This document shows, piece after piece, positions 11,457 through 22,108 of a stretch of DNA of 64,000 bases. The position numbers were made by a program, and so were the translations under genes. This DNA is from Rhododendron vialii (lineage: Eukaryota; Streptophyta; Magnoliopsida; Ericales; Ericaceae): assembly GCF_030253575.1 (NCBI RefSeq), contig NC_080564.1, forward strand, positions 25,754,001 through 25,818,000, read 5' to 3'. Numbering within the stretch: the stretch's first letter is position 1; every line of letters begins with the position of its first letter. The notes below the pieces were generated by a model. The model was not told where the DNA came from, ran no database searches, and saw nothing but the letters and a program-made list of their open reading frames with translations.

Positions 11457-12939
11457 AAAGCTAACAGTTAAAGTGTTCAATTCAAAACCAATTGGCCATG
11501 AGTAAGAGGATGCTGAAACTCACATATTAGTTTTTGTTAACCAAATTGGGACAAACTCTAAGACCCCTGGCCCACATAGGGAGAGGTAAATAAAGGATCT
11601 ATAACATAGAGATCACAACGAACAACGAAACAAGGTGCGGTTAAGGCATAAACAATGAGGAAATCAGTCAAGAGAGTCTTATTCAAGTAGTCAACAGTTT
11701 TAACAGGTAAAATTAATGTTGATGTCAAGAACAAGTAAACTAATGGATAAATCTAAGAAAATTGCAGTGGAATGTATTTCTATTCTATGTAGTGAAGTGT
11801 TCTGTATGTTTCTATCTTTAAGTTCTTGATGTGGGATAGATGCTCTTAATTAATGCTCCACAATCATACTCGGAAGGTTCATATCCCATTTTCACAAGAA
11901 TGAAATGCATGGGACTGGGACTATGTTTTCATTTATTTATTGGTAAATCCGCCATGTATTTTTCAAGTACCACATTAACTTTGTTTACCAATTGAAGTTT
12001 GAGAAGGGTTAAAACCGAGCTGATTTACATCATTCCGCCCACAAATAAGAGAAATTTGATGTAGCCAGGACAAATTTATTTTCTGATAGTTTGCTGACTT
12101 TTCAAGGTACTTATCCATTTTTAGCCAGTATAGTTATGGGTTCACCTACGCATACAAAACTAGAGCTCAGTATGGGCTGTTTATGTTACCAGTTTGATTC
12201 TGGATGGCATATGTTGTTTATTAAACAGAGTTGTCTTCTATACTAAAGAAAGTTGGAAATCTTCTTCCCAGTTTCTTTTGTTTCCCTGATCAGAAACTTG
12301 ATACCATTTGAATGCAAAGGTATATTGGTTTTCCTACCACAACATAAATGTGGCGTATGCAATTTTTGCAGATTTCGTCGTGCTGATACATTTGTCTCTT
12401 ATGCTAAAAGAAAGTAACCAGTGACAACTTAATGTCCGTTAATACGTCGGTTCTAACTTATTGAACTCTTTGTTTCTCCTATTTTGTCGTCCATTTTGGT
12501 TCGCAAGGTATTACCGGTGCACGAGGTGAAAACATTTCCTCCTCCATTTCTGAATTGTATCTCCGACACTCGACTTGCGCATTGCTGATGAGGATCTTCT
12601 TGGGATAGCAAAGCTTATCGATAACTCACCTTATCTGGAGACGTTAGTCATAAGCACCGAAACTTCGTACCCTTCAGAGGTGTGTTTTCCCAGAACGACT
12701 GTCGTACTTTTATTCTGTACCTATCTATTCGTTGAACTCGTATTCATCTTTAGCAAGAATTTTATAGTATTGGACAATTTGAAGGTTGTTTGTGGGTCTC
12801 TTTGTTGTGCAATGTGTAGAACCTTGTCTTCTTAACTTTCCTGAAGTTGACAATTTTGGTCCTTATCCTGGTTCACTCTAGGAATAAGTGAAAGAACTGT
12901 TATCGTTGCTAAAAGCTAATTTAGTTAGTTTTAAGTTTT

Positions 12940-13061
12940 GGGAACTGATTTTCGCGCTCCACTTTTGCTGATGGCACTCCAATTTTAACATGAAGTTACT
13001 AGTAACTTCATGAACAAAGCGGAGCGCCATCAATAAAAAGTGAAGCGCGAATATCAATTTC
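12940..13061. mobile_element. Foldback MITE with 9-bp target duplication
   Basis: Almost a perfect 122-bp hairpin. Arms start GGGAACTGATTTTCGCGCTC and, inverted, GAAATTGATATTCGCGCTTC, meeting at CATGAAGTTACTAGTAACTT. TTAAGTTTT occurs at 12931-12939 and 13062-13070. The 9-bp duplication points to a Mutator-type origin. Confidence 0.85.
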
Positions 13062-13711
13062 TTAAGTTTTTTGTCATCTCTGGTAATTTGAACTCAAGTG
13101 TAACTTACAGTTTTTCTTTGGAGACCTGTTGTTTGATTTTTACTCTTCCTATGGAGTGACCTGCCTCCAATCACGAAAGAAGATTCCAGAGGGTTTATTC
13201 CTGCATCTCAAGAAAATTAAAGTCTTTGGCTTCTGAAGAACATATTGTGAAGTTGAGCTTGTACATTTTTTGTTGAAGAATGCCGAAGTGCTAAAGAATA
13301 TGAACATCTACTTGCCAACGAAAGATTTTCTGTGCCAACCAGAATGGTTTGGGTGGCGAGAAATAGTCAATGAGGAGTTGAATCTTCCAGCATCCTCCCC
13401 TTATGCAATAGTCAGGTTCTTTGAGGAAGAATTCGTGGAAGCATGAAGTTAGCAACGATGGTAACGCGAGTGTAGCGAGCCTGTGCACTCTTTAGTTCAC
13501 TTTTGTACTGGGCTCTGGATTTTGTATGTGCGGTGGAATGGGTTTAAACTAAATATTGTGTTGTTTCATGTTTTTGTATTTGAATTGCTCAGTTTTTGGC
13601 AAATTATGTTCTGCAAACCCATTTATTTTATGTTTTACCTCCTCAACCTCATATTTATATGAGCGAAGTCCACCCATGAGCTAGTTATTTAAAGTGTTTC
13701 ACCTCCCCAAA

Positions 13712-13714
<3 letters not shown>

Positions 13715-13751
<37 letters not shown>
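13715..13751. repeat. CT microsatellite
   Basis: Uninterrupted (CT)n of about 37 bp. The ORF over it (13694-14053) codes a Ser-Leu run and then nothing recognisable. Confidence 0.95.
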
Positions 13752-13753
<2 letters not shown>

Positions 13754-14758
13754 GTTTGGATATCAAAAAAGTTGTACAACAACGCTGGCATCCACCTCTA
13801 CTTCTTCCCGAGGAAATTTCTATTCTTTCCTAAAATCATACCACCACGCAAAGCCCACAGCTCTGCTGCATGTGGCAATGTATCTTTGGAAGCATGCAAC
13901 AAAACTTTCAGACTTCTCTCTATACCCCTTGGTGGCGCCGTGGCTCTTTCATTACCATCCACAGCACCATCAGTGTTGATTGACTTTTACCACCCCATGT
14001 TCCGGTGGTTCCTAACCCAACTGCAGAACCACTTTGAGAGAAACTTTAGTTGATGGGCAATGAAGAACCATTCTTGTGCCCAACTATAATATCTTGATCG
14101 GTTAATGATTTATGCCCCAACGGGTCAGTATCATGCAATTCTAATATTTCAATCACTCGTGTTTATCCATTGAGGATTACATGAGTACTACTACGGTTTG
14201 TTATTGCCTGAAATTGGCAGCAAATGCAAACAAAACAAATTTTGAGCTAAAATTGTTCTCCCAAAAGACTAGAATCATGCCCACAAATCCTTTACATTTT
14301 CGCTTAAACAGATTTTGATGAGATGATCTGAATCATCATCATAGACAAGCTATTTACACAGGGAAGAGATGATAAAATACCAACAAGCATCATTTTCCAA
14401 TTTGGATGCGCATCTTTTCTTTTTTTGAACTGCACAATTTGGATGTGCATCAACCTGCAAAGCACACCAATTACATCTATCAAATTCACATGAAATTTCT
14501 GCATGTGAAAAATACTCTGAATAATAGACAGTTGAACTTGAACTGGAATAATCTCTTTAACAAAACATCACGTGTCCGAAATCAAACGTTTTGTGACTGA
14601 TCGAAATAACAATCTTACACAATCAGTCAAAAACCGAATCCGCAAATTTTGAAGCTATGGAAAAATAAGGCCCAAATACATATTGTAAGAGCTTATTAGG
14701 CTAGTACCATATTTATAAAGAAAAAAATACACATATTCAAAGTGAAATGAAAAAGGAG
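13752..14758. other. Intergenic, no gene seen
   Basis: Short ORFs on both strands without recognisable products; AT-rich toward the Mutator-like insertion. Confidence 0.5.
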
Positions 14759-14887
14759 TAAATTTTTGGGCAAAATCCACTTTGACCCCCTATGGTTATT
14801 GCCATGTGCGGATATCCCTCCATAGTTCAAAATTGAGCACATAACCAACCTGTGGTTTTGAAAATGTGTGGATAAACCCCCTGTTGT

Positions 14888-15855
14888 TAGGGATGGCAAA
14901 GTGAACCAAACCGATGGGTACCCGAACCGTAACCGAAGTTTTTCCCCGAACCATAACCGAAAAATTCCCCGTGGGTATGGGTATGGTTGAGGCACTGGAT
15001 AACCGAACGGATGTCGGTTCGGTTATGGTTTAACTGTTACCCGAACTGATACCTGAACCGAACCGATACCCAAAATGAACCAAATATTAAAATTACAAAA
15101 ATACGCTTTGTATATATATAAGTATAAATGGCGTATAGGGTTTTCAGAATTATCTCGCTTTTGGCAACCTCCCCCCTCCCCTCTTCTCTCTTTCTCTCTC
15201 TCACTCTCATAATCACCTCTTCGACCATCTTCTCTCTTTGTCGCTGTACTGATCCTCTCTCTCTAGCAACCAAGTTTGTTTCTCCCTCTACATAGGCATA
15301 CATGCATCTATCATCTGACCTCATCGTGGGTTTCCTCGTTCAATTGTGGAGTTGACTAATCAAGTTGCTTCTCCGATTGGCGATTCCACAGCCCAAGTGG
15401 AAAGCTTCTGCTCAAGGAAAGGTTAAAAGCAATTGTGATACCTGGTGGAAGAAGGAAGTTGCTCAAGGTTCAGATTACTTGATCCTGGGTTAGGTCACAG
15501 ATTGTTTCTTGATGCAAAAAAGTGAAGAACAAAAGCAACGTATGAACTAAGATCTGGGTTTTCTTTTTCCGATTTGGTACTCCTGTGAAGAACAATAGCC
15601 ATGAATTTCTTTTTTTCACTTGTTTTTCGTTTGGTTCAGCTTGTTTCGTTTGATTCATAGCTTGTTTCATTTGATTCACAGTTTGTTTCGGTTATCCATT
15701 CGGTTCGGGGAATAACCGAAACCCGTTTGGTTCGGTTATGGTTCATCACTCCTCTCCCGTTCCGGTTTCGGGGTTGATTTGGGCAGGCATTCGGTTTCGG
15801 GGATCGGGTACGAATTTGTCAATATCCGCCCTGAATGTCCTGAATACCATCCTTA
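14888..15855. mobile_element. hAT-like non-autonomous element nested in the Mutator arm
   Basis: Left end TAGGGATGGCA and inverted right end TAAGGATGGTA form short terminal repeats, with CCGAACC/GGTTCGG-rich subterminal arms on both sides. Flanking 8-mers CCTGTTGT (14880-14887) and CCTGCCGT (15856-15863) differ by two bases and look like a decayed 8-bp target duplication. Excising it rejoins the Mutator arm so that it matches the opposite arm. The interior has pyrimidine-rich stretches and no recognised gene. Confidence 0.75.
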
Positions 15856-16339
15856 CCTGCCGTCATGTTTTTCATCCATATTAACGGACACATCATTAAA
15901 AGACCGATATACCCTCATTATGTCTCTTGATTCTTCTTCTTTTTTAAATCTAACAACACCATCCCATATACTAAAAATTGAATCCAAACCGTTGATATTG
16001 TAAATTTTGACAAGTACTACATCTATGCCAAAATTTAAGTCAATCAAAAAATGAAAAATTCATGGTCGAATCGATTTTGTTGTGAAATTAAAATTTCAAA
16101 TTTGAATTTACTAAAAATTAGATCACTGGGTTATTGATGCCTGATTGAGATGTTTTTTTACAGAGATACTGTATTTTTTATTTAATACATTATGCACGAC
16201 TCATATTATATTTTAGAGGCGTGTGAGATACACCTCCGTTAATATGGATTAAAAACATGATGGCAGGGGGTCTATCCGCACATTTTCAATGTAACGACCC
16301 GCTCCATCTTTATACAATATTGTCCGCTTTAGACGCCCA

Positions 16340-16432
16340 AAGCCCATAGACTTCCCAGTAGATCACCCATCCCTGGACTACTCCAAGATGAGCACGCTTA
16401 ACTGTGAAATTCTTATGCGCTTTGGCCCGCCT
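16340..16432 (-). ncRNA. 5S rRNA-like block in Cassandra LTR 1
   Basis: On the minus strand it reads CAGTTAAGCGTGCTC, a spacer, then GGGATGGGTGATCTACTGGG and AAGTC. This follows the box A and box C regions of plant 5S genes (AAGTTAAGCGTGCTTGGGC and GATGGGTGACC). It is diverged from a true 5S gene; in Cassandra it may supply a pol III promoter. Confidence 0.8.
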
Positions 16433-16730
16433 TCACGGCTTTAAAAGGCCTTTTACAAGTAGGAGAGATCTTTCCTTATAAACCATGACTTGTCCCCTCC
16501 CGTCTGGACGGAACCTGCTTCCTGCAGTACCGTCGGCCACCGGAAAGCGGGGTGTCACAATCTACCCCCCTTAGGGATGCAATGTCCTCGTTGCACAGGC
16601 CCAGCAACCTCCCCTGGGGTTCGTGGTAGCAGAGCGCATCCTACTCACCATTTTGCCCAGGGCGGGGGTCTAATACCATTTGTAACGACCCACTCCATCT
16701 TTGTATAATATTGTCCGCTTTGGACGCCCA

Positions 16731-16823
16731 AAGCCCATAGACTTTCCAGTAGGTCACCCATCCTTGGACTACCCCAGGATGAGCACGCTTAACTGTGAAG
16801 CTCCTATGCGTTTTGGCCCGCCC
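16731..16823 (-). ncRNA. 5S rRNA-like block in Cassandra LTR 2
   Basis: Same block as in LTR 1, 391 bp further on, with a few substitutions (CCTGGGG in place of CTTGGAG, for example). Confidence 0.8.
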
Positions 16824-17121
16824 TCACGGCTTTAAAAGGCCTTTTACAAGTAGGAGAGATCTTTCCTTATAAACCATGACTTACCCCCTCCCGTCCGGAC
16901 GGAGCCTGCTTCCTGCAGTACCGTCGGCCACCGAAAAGCGAGGTGTCACAATCTACCCCCCTTAGGGATGCAATGTCCTCGTTGCACAGGCCCAGCAACC
17001 TCCCCTGGGGTCTATGGTAGTAGAGTGCATCCTACTCACCATTTTTCCCAGGGCGGGGGTCTGATACCATTTGTAACGACCCGCTCCATCTTTGTATAAT
17101 ATTGTCCGCTTTGGACGCCCA

Positions 17122-17214
17122 AAACCCATAGACTTTCCAGTAGGTCACCCATCCTTGGACTACCCCAGGATGAGCACGCTTAACTATGAAGCTCCTATGC
17201 GTTTTGGCCCGTCC
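17122..17214 (-). ncRNA. 5S rRNA-like block in Cassandra LTR 3
   Basis: Third copy, 391 bp after the second. It has CATAGTTAAGCGTGC where the first copy has CACAGTTAAGCGTGC. Confidence 0.8.
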
Positions 17215-17687
17215 TCACGGCTTTAAAAGGCCTTGTACAAGTAGAAGAGATCTTTTCTTATAAACCATAACTTGCCCTCTCCCGTCCGGACGGAGCCTGC
17301 TTCCTGCAGTACCACTGGCCACCGGAAAGTGGGGTGTCACATTCAAAACCACAGGTATGTTATATGCTCAGTTTTGAACCATGAGAGGGATATTTGCACA
17401 TGACGATAACCACAGGGGATGAAAGTGGACTTTGCCCTAAATTTTTGGAGTTAACATATTGAATCGTCAATAATCAATTTGATATTGCTTTTCCATGAAT
17501 AATGTATAATAAAACAGGTTCAATAAATGTCGAATTACCTCATTTTGTAGAGAACATTTGACATCTCCTCACGCTTCTTGTTGGCGCTATTATGAGTGCC
17601 TAAGAGTTTTTGGCCGAAATGGCCATAATTTGTAATCAAATTGGAGAAATACCCATCTTTTGAAACGTTTTGTAAAAATAGGCCATC

Positions 17688-17819
17688 GCGCCTTTTCAAA
17701 ACGCATTATAGCGGTTAGGCCAACTCCTGCGTGGCGAAGGAGTCCTAGTCAGATTGTTATAGCGCCTTTTACAAAGGCCTTATAGGAAGATTATAACTCC
17801 TTCCCAAAAGGAGCTATAG
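17688..17819. repeat. Left cluster of TATA-flanked palindromes
   Basis: Three copies in 130 bp: 17688-17713 (GCGCCTTTTCAAAACGC then ATTATAGCG), 17757-17785 (TTATAGCGCCTTTTACAAAG then GCCTTATAG) and 17791-17819 (TTATAACTCCTTCCCAAAAG then GAGCTATAG). The shared form is TATA-RC-KCC-TTTT-n-AAAGG-MG-YTATA. A second cluster lies at 22890-23643. Function unknown; it may be a subterminal or promoter repeat of a Mutator/PMD-type element. Confidence 0.8.
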
Positions 17820-18879
17820 ATTTAAAATCCACGTAAAATCCACAATTGAACATAAATCGAACCCTCTCCTTCTCCTCCTATCTGCTTGCCCTTCTCTCTC
17901 CACAACGATCGCGACCTCTGAACCTGCACGATCTTCTCCAGCCACGTTCCTCATCTCCGTCGTCCTGCCCTCTATTTCACTCACAGTAAGTCTCTCCCTC
18001 TCCATCTTCCTTGTCTCATCTCCATCTTCCTTGTCTCATGTATATGTGTATGTATATATATTTATATATATGTATGTATATATACTAGGGTTTTGGCTCG
18101 AATATCGGCATTTAAGAAAAAAAAAATCATGGCTCGAAACACACTTTTTAAAGACACAATCAAATATATCAAGAGTATTGAATCTAAAATTCCTATAGTT
18201 TTGAATGCAATATAAAATTTCTTGGGTTCCGAATGCCTAGAAACTAAGGTTAAAAAAAAAAAATTAAGGTCAAAACCCCCTTGAGAATTCACATTCATAG
18301 AAATAACAATCTCATATTTATCTGAAAATATTATCCCCATATACGAAAAAAGAAAACTTATCCCCATTTGCTGAACACAGTGTTAGCTAAAAAAGGTTTG
18401 AATTTATCTTTCTTATCTACAGAAAAGATACATATACTCTTAACAACACAAGGCGGAAATAGATCTATGAGAAATCTGGGGTTGAAATTGGCGAGAAGGA
18501 GGAGGATTTTGTTGTTTTCAGAGCATCTTTGAGCACGTAAGATACAGAAAATATTGTTGTTGGCGCGGGGTGGGAAATAGACACCGATAGCATGGACCTC
18601 CATTGTAGCATGGACCTCCATTGTAGCATGGACCTCCATTGTAGTTGTAAACCATAAGATACAGAAAATATATAGGATGCAGTTATACCAAAACTTAGAA
18701 CAACATACGAAGGGGTTAATTATGTTTTGAAGCCCCAAAACCTATACATAGACTTTCACATGCTGGTATGAGAACATGTGAAAAACTGCTGGCACTTCAT
18801 AAGTTGCAAACAATCACAATAATTTGTTTAGGTTTTGTCGTATTGTTGTATCCATACTTCGTATCCGTATCTGTGCTTC
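17820..18879. other. Transposon-associated spacer, no gene seen
   Basis: Pyrimidine-rich 17865-18030, then TA-rich sequence. Contains an 18-bp unit TAGCATGGACCTCCATTG repeated three times at 18588-18641, between two copies of GATACAGAAAATAT. ORFs across it are repeat artefacts. Confidence 0.55.
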
Positions 18880-19104
18880 ATAGCCATTTTCAAACATATG
18901 TGAGAAAACCCACCAAACACTCTCCCTAAATTTCAAGTCCATCGTCTTGTAATCATTCTTAAAATCAATCCACGGACCAGTTCTCGCCACAACCTTCTCC
19001 CACTCCCCCACATATCTCGTCACAATGCTCCTACACTCCTCATTGTAATTTCCAATCCCCATCTTCAACACATCATCTCGCGTCTTTATCCCCAATTTCG
19101 TATC
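18880..19104 (-). pseudogene. Antisense fragment of cytosolic isoleucyl-tRNA synthetase
   Basis: On the minus strand the frame reads DTKLGIKTRDDVLKMGI, then NEECRSIVTRYVGEWEKV, WIDFKNDYKTMDLKF and SVWWVFSHMFENG. This is the conserved catalytic-domain segment of class I eukaryotic IleRS that lies between the HIGH-side helices and the editing-domain insertion. About 75 residues of a roughly 1,100-residue enzyme remain; similarity ends on both sides at about 18880 and 19104. IleRS charges tRNA-Ile in the cytosol; this piece cannot. It lies between a palindrome cluster and the PMD pseudogene, which suggests a gene fragment captured by a Mutator-type element (Pack-MULE style). The frame is open over the fragment, so capture may be fairly young. 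Confidence 0.82.
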
Positions 19105-19542
19105 GAGCTCCAATAGTGCCATAACGAGCCAACATGTATGTGCTACATTGAGTTTGCACCTTGTCTCTCTTATGTTTTCGGAAAATGGTTTTATGATATG
19201 TGTTTCAACAAAGATGTGTAGCCACTCGATGTGTGTAAGTCCTAGATGCAGCGTATGGAACCCACATGTTCGAATAGTTTTAGACCATTAGTGTCTTGGG
19301 GGAAGTCTATTAACACAATCATTTATACAACCATTTGTATTATATGAATATGTGGCATTTTATTATTGGTAAGTAAATGATTTACAACTTTTTTGTTTGA
19401 ATCCTTCAGCAACCATATATTTTGTAATATTTTATTTATTTTTTACAAATTTGTAATCTTTTGGATGATAAGTTCCTACTCTCTTTTGAGATTGTCGAGT
19501 TGATAATTTAACTCTATTTATTTTAGGTACCCAAGGTAAAAT
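19105..19542. other. Spacer before the PMD gene
   Basis: AT-rich, no coding sequence seen. It would contain the 5' leader or promoter of the PMD gene; a possible leader intron end TTTTAG lies at 19520-19526. Confidence 0.45.
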
Positions 19543-22070
19543 ATGGTTCTTCAGGAGGGGCCCATTGACGGGAGTTTGTTAACTTTTCAGCAAAGTCATC
19601 GCTCCCATTCTATATGGGCAAATAATGTAAGTACAAATTTTAAGTATTTGTCAACACTCTTTATATGATTCAGATTATAAATTGTGAAAGTAACTTGACA
19701 TATTTTTGCAGGGTGAGCCTCCAGTTGATTTGAAACCTCTTAAAGTACAACGAACTGAAGCTAGACTAAAGAAGTTGGACCCCCCGACGCCACCAGTTTT
19801 ACAATTGATTAGGCAGGCTGGTTTTGGTGGTGTCATAAATATACCGTTTATCTCTCTTGACCTTGGCCTGATGACAGCTTTACTAGAGCGTTGGCGGCCG
19901 GAGACCCATTCGTTCCACTTGCGCACGGGTGAGTGGACTGTAACTTTGCAGGACGTGGAGATTTTGCTCGGGCTACCTGTTGATGGTGAACCTATAATCG
20001 GGACAACCAATGAAGACTAGGGTCCATTATGTCAGTGGTTGTTGGGGATAGAGCCGGTAAATAAAGTAGATAGAAAAGGTGGTAAGGTAAAGATGAGTTG
20101 GTTACGGGAACATTTTAATGGGCATTTGGGGGCAGGGTATACGGAGGAAAATGTTCAGCAACAGGCCCGGGGTTATATTCTCCAGTTGATAGGTGGAATG
20201 TTGATGTCCGACCACTCAGGGTCCCAAGTCCACCTAGCTTACTTAACCCTCCTTGAAGACTTGACGATTGTGCGAGTTGGGGCAGTGCTTGCCTTTCAAA
20301 TCTTTACCACTATCTATGCCACGGTTGTAAGAGTGGTAAAGACAATGTGGGTGGGGCATTCATTCTCCTACAGCTATGGGCTTGGGAGCGGTTTCCTTTT
20401 ATTGCTCCTAGACGTTTGGGTACGCGTCAGCGTCCGCCAGGTTCTCCTCTTGGTGCACGGTACGGTTTCATCAATTATAATTTGTATTTACCAATTTTAG
20501 ATTAGCCTGTTGCATGTTTTAATTTTTTTATATGTAATACTTATGTTTAGGTGGGATGATCATTTTCACTCACCGGATTTGTCAACCCATGTTGTTGGAT
20601 ATTATAGACATTATTTTGACATACAAAGGCCGGATGAGGTATGTATTTCATAAAAATTATTATTTGAATACGAAATCAACTAATCTTTGCATGATAATAT
20701 TGATTTGGTCATACTGTTTGTATTTCATTTGTGTACGTGATTTGGAGACCATACAGTGACGAGTTAATTGCTAGCCTTCCTCCAAGTTGTTGTGCTGGAA
20801 GGGCAATTTGGATGGCGAAGGTCCCATTGTTGAATTTTCCAGTGGTGCAAATGCACATGACAGATAGGGTGATGTGATAGTTTGGGCGTCGACAAACAAT
20901 CCCTGCTCATTGTAATTGTAGGCAACCACCGCATGGAAAGGACTGGAAGGCTGGGCAAAAGGATTACCGGCAAGACCACCATGCTGAGTTGGAGATGTGG
21001 AATCATAGGTTAGAACATATTGTACCTACTGGAGAGCCGAACCCTCATGAGTATGCCTATCCTGCAGATGATCCTTATGTTACTTGGTACGAGAGGATTA
21101 CGGTACAATATATTAGTCAATTAGGTGGAGGAGCGGACAAGGCGGTATGATATTTGGCTGTTGATTTGTTGTCATTTATCGTAATTCAATTGTGTTCTTA
21201 TGTTTTGTATGATGTTGTTGTAAAATATGCAGATTAGATTGTTTGAGAGGCTAATGATAGTGCAGACAATGGAGGATATTGGCTTAGATGAGCTTCGGTC
21301 TATTGGGGAGGAAGGAGTTGGGGCGATGTCGTATTTGGAGAAGTGATTGCGTAAGAGGCCCCCAATTGAGCCTAGCCAGCCTCAAGCAGAAGGCGTGAAT
21401 GTGGCGGAAGAGGTTGACCTCTTACAAGACCCTGCGATTGAGGTGGAAAATGTTGTAGCACAGGAGCCGGTGGACCCATTCATACACAATGATGCCATAC
21501 CGGATACAGTGGACGTCGGGACTACTTCTGCACCGCAAGATACAAATAGGGGTTCTATGTCTTCCTCCTTTACGGCACATTTAGGGAGTGTGCCAAGCTA
21601 CCCATTCACGCCTATGTTTCAAAGTACTTCTCCGCTGTCGGTTCACACTGATATGTCTTTTGACCCTCAAGACTGGTTCGATTGCCCTTTGCAAAACGTA
21701 GGAGGTCTAGACACAACTTTTTCTTGGCAGGCCAGTGTTAAAGAGGAATGAGACATTGGATGGGGATGATGGCGGCAATTCAAATGCACCTCCCAACCCT
21801 CAATTGGGAGATGACTTAGTGGGTACGGGCGGTCACCCCACGGTGGAGGGGGATGCAGAGGTGCCTGCAGAGCTCGATGTTCAGGGCAAGCAGGGTGAGG
21901 GAGATGGGGTTGTGACATAAGCGCATGTTGTGGAGCAGGAAGTTCAGGAGGAGCAAGATGTTACCCCACCGTTTGTGCCACGTAGGAGTCAACGTCAACC
22001 ACATCCTGCAGCGTGTGGTACAGGAAGTCACAAACTGTTGCATTATTCTAAGCGTAGGAAGGACATGTAG
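19543..22070 (+). pseudogene. Plant mobile domain (PMD/MAIN-like) transposon gene, inactivated
   Basis: ATG at 19543 begins MVLQEGPIDGSLLTFQQSHR in exon 1 (to 19626, donor GTAAGT). Exon 2 from 19712 reads LIRQAGFGG, LERWRPETHSFHL and EWTVTLQDVEILLGLPVDG, the PMD signature. Later come GAFILLQLWAWERFPFIAP, exon 3 (20551-20638, YYRHYFDIQRPDE), exon 4 (about 20739-21144, with WMAKVPLLNFPVVQMH) and a serine/proline-rich, acidic C-terminus ending at TAG 22068. Damage: TAG 20018, frameshift near 20272, adjacent TGA-TAG at 20875-20880, TGA 21344, TAA 21918. The splice acceptor before exon 4 is also not clear. Host MAIN/MAIL1 proteins act in silencing with PP7L, but most PMD copies sit in transposons. 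Context favours a transposon copy. Confidence 0.87.
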
Positions 22071-22108
22071 TTTTTTTGTTACTCTATGTTGTGATTTGTT
22101 GCTCTCCA

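Larger units (their letters stand above)
10715..13446 (+). pseudogene. F-box/LRR/FBD-type gene remnant, cut by the LTR element
   Basis: Three pieces read in order. About 10715-11006 gives an LRR-like segment (ISTPNLRTLTI, then LEDVKYLVVADLRYYL) ending before a GT at 11007. About 12555-12680 gives DLLGIAKLIDNSPYLETLVI, the strand typical of the FBD region, before GT at 12681. About 13150-13446 gives GLFLHLKKIKVF, then VHFLLKNAEVLKNMNIYLP and a stop at 13444-13446, matching an FBD C-terminus. An in-frame TGA at 13234-13236 interrupts the last piece. The F-box and first LRRs would lie left of the retrotransposon, outside the window. Intact members act as SCF substrate receptors; this copy is almost certainly dead. 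Exon limits are approximate. Confidence 0.72.
16290..17341 (-). mobile_element. Cassandra-type TRIM, three LTRs and two internal regions
   Basis: Three 270-bp repeats (16290-16559, 16681-16950, 17072-17341) alternate with two 121-bp internal regions. Read on the minus strand each LTR runs TGTGACACC...GTTACA and is followed by TGGTATYAGA, a PBS of the initiator-Met type. A purine tract, AAGGGGGGTAGA, precedes the next LTR. Each LTR contains a 5S-rRNA-like block, the hallmark of Cassandra. TTCAA occurs exactly outside both ends (16285-16289 and 17342-17346), so the trimer behaves as one insertion. There is no coding capacity, as usual for the family; a standard copy has only two LTRs. Confidence 0.93.
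14768..17437. mobile_element. Mutator-like element carrying two nested transposons
   Basis: The left end GGGCAAAATCCACTTTGACC and the inverted right end GGGCAAAGTCCACTTTCATC begin inverted repeats of about 135-145 bp. The 9-bp TAAATTTTT flanks it exactly (14759-14767 and 17438-17446), as expected for Mutator transposition. The left arm is interrupted by the hAT-like element and resumes at 15864-15887; the right arm is interrupted by the Cassandra array. Removing both insertions leaves about 640 bp. The remaining core (15888-16234) is AT-rich with no coding content, so this is a non-autonomous, MITE-size member. Confidence 0.92.

Noticed and set aside
13694..14053. 119-codon ORF
   Set aside because: Begins in a CT microsatellite that codes Ser-Leu repeats; the remainder has no recognisable motif.
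16340..17214. Genuine 5S rRNA genes
   Set aside because: Blocks are diverged from plant 5S, lie inside TRIM LTRs with PBS and polypurine tract, and follow the Cassandra layout.
18358..18738. Minus-strand 126-codon ORF with repeated ATMEVH
   Set aside because: The repeat comes from the 18-bp tandem triplicate at 18588-18641; no domain seen.
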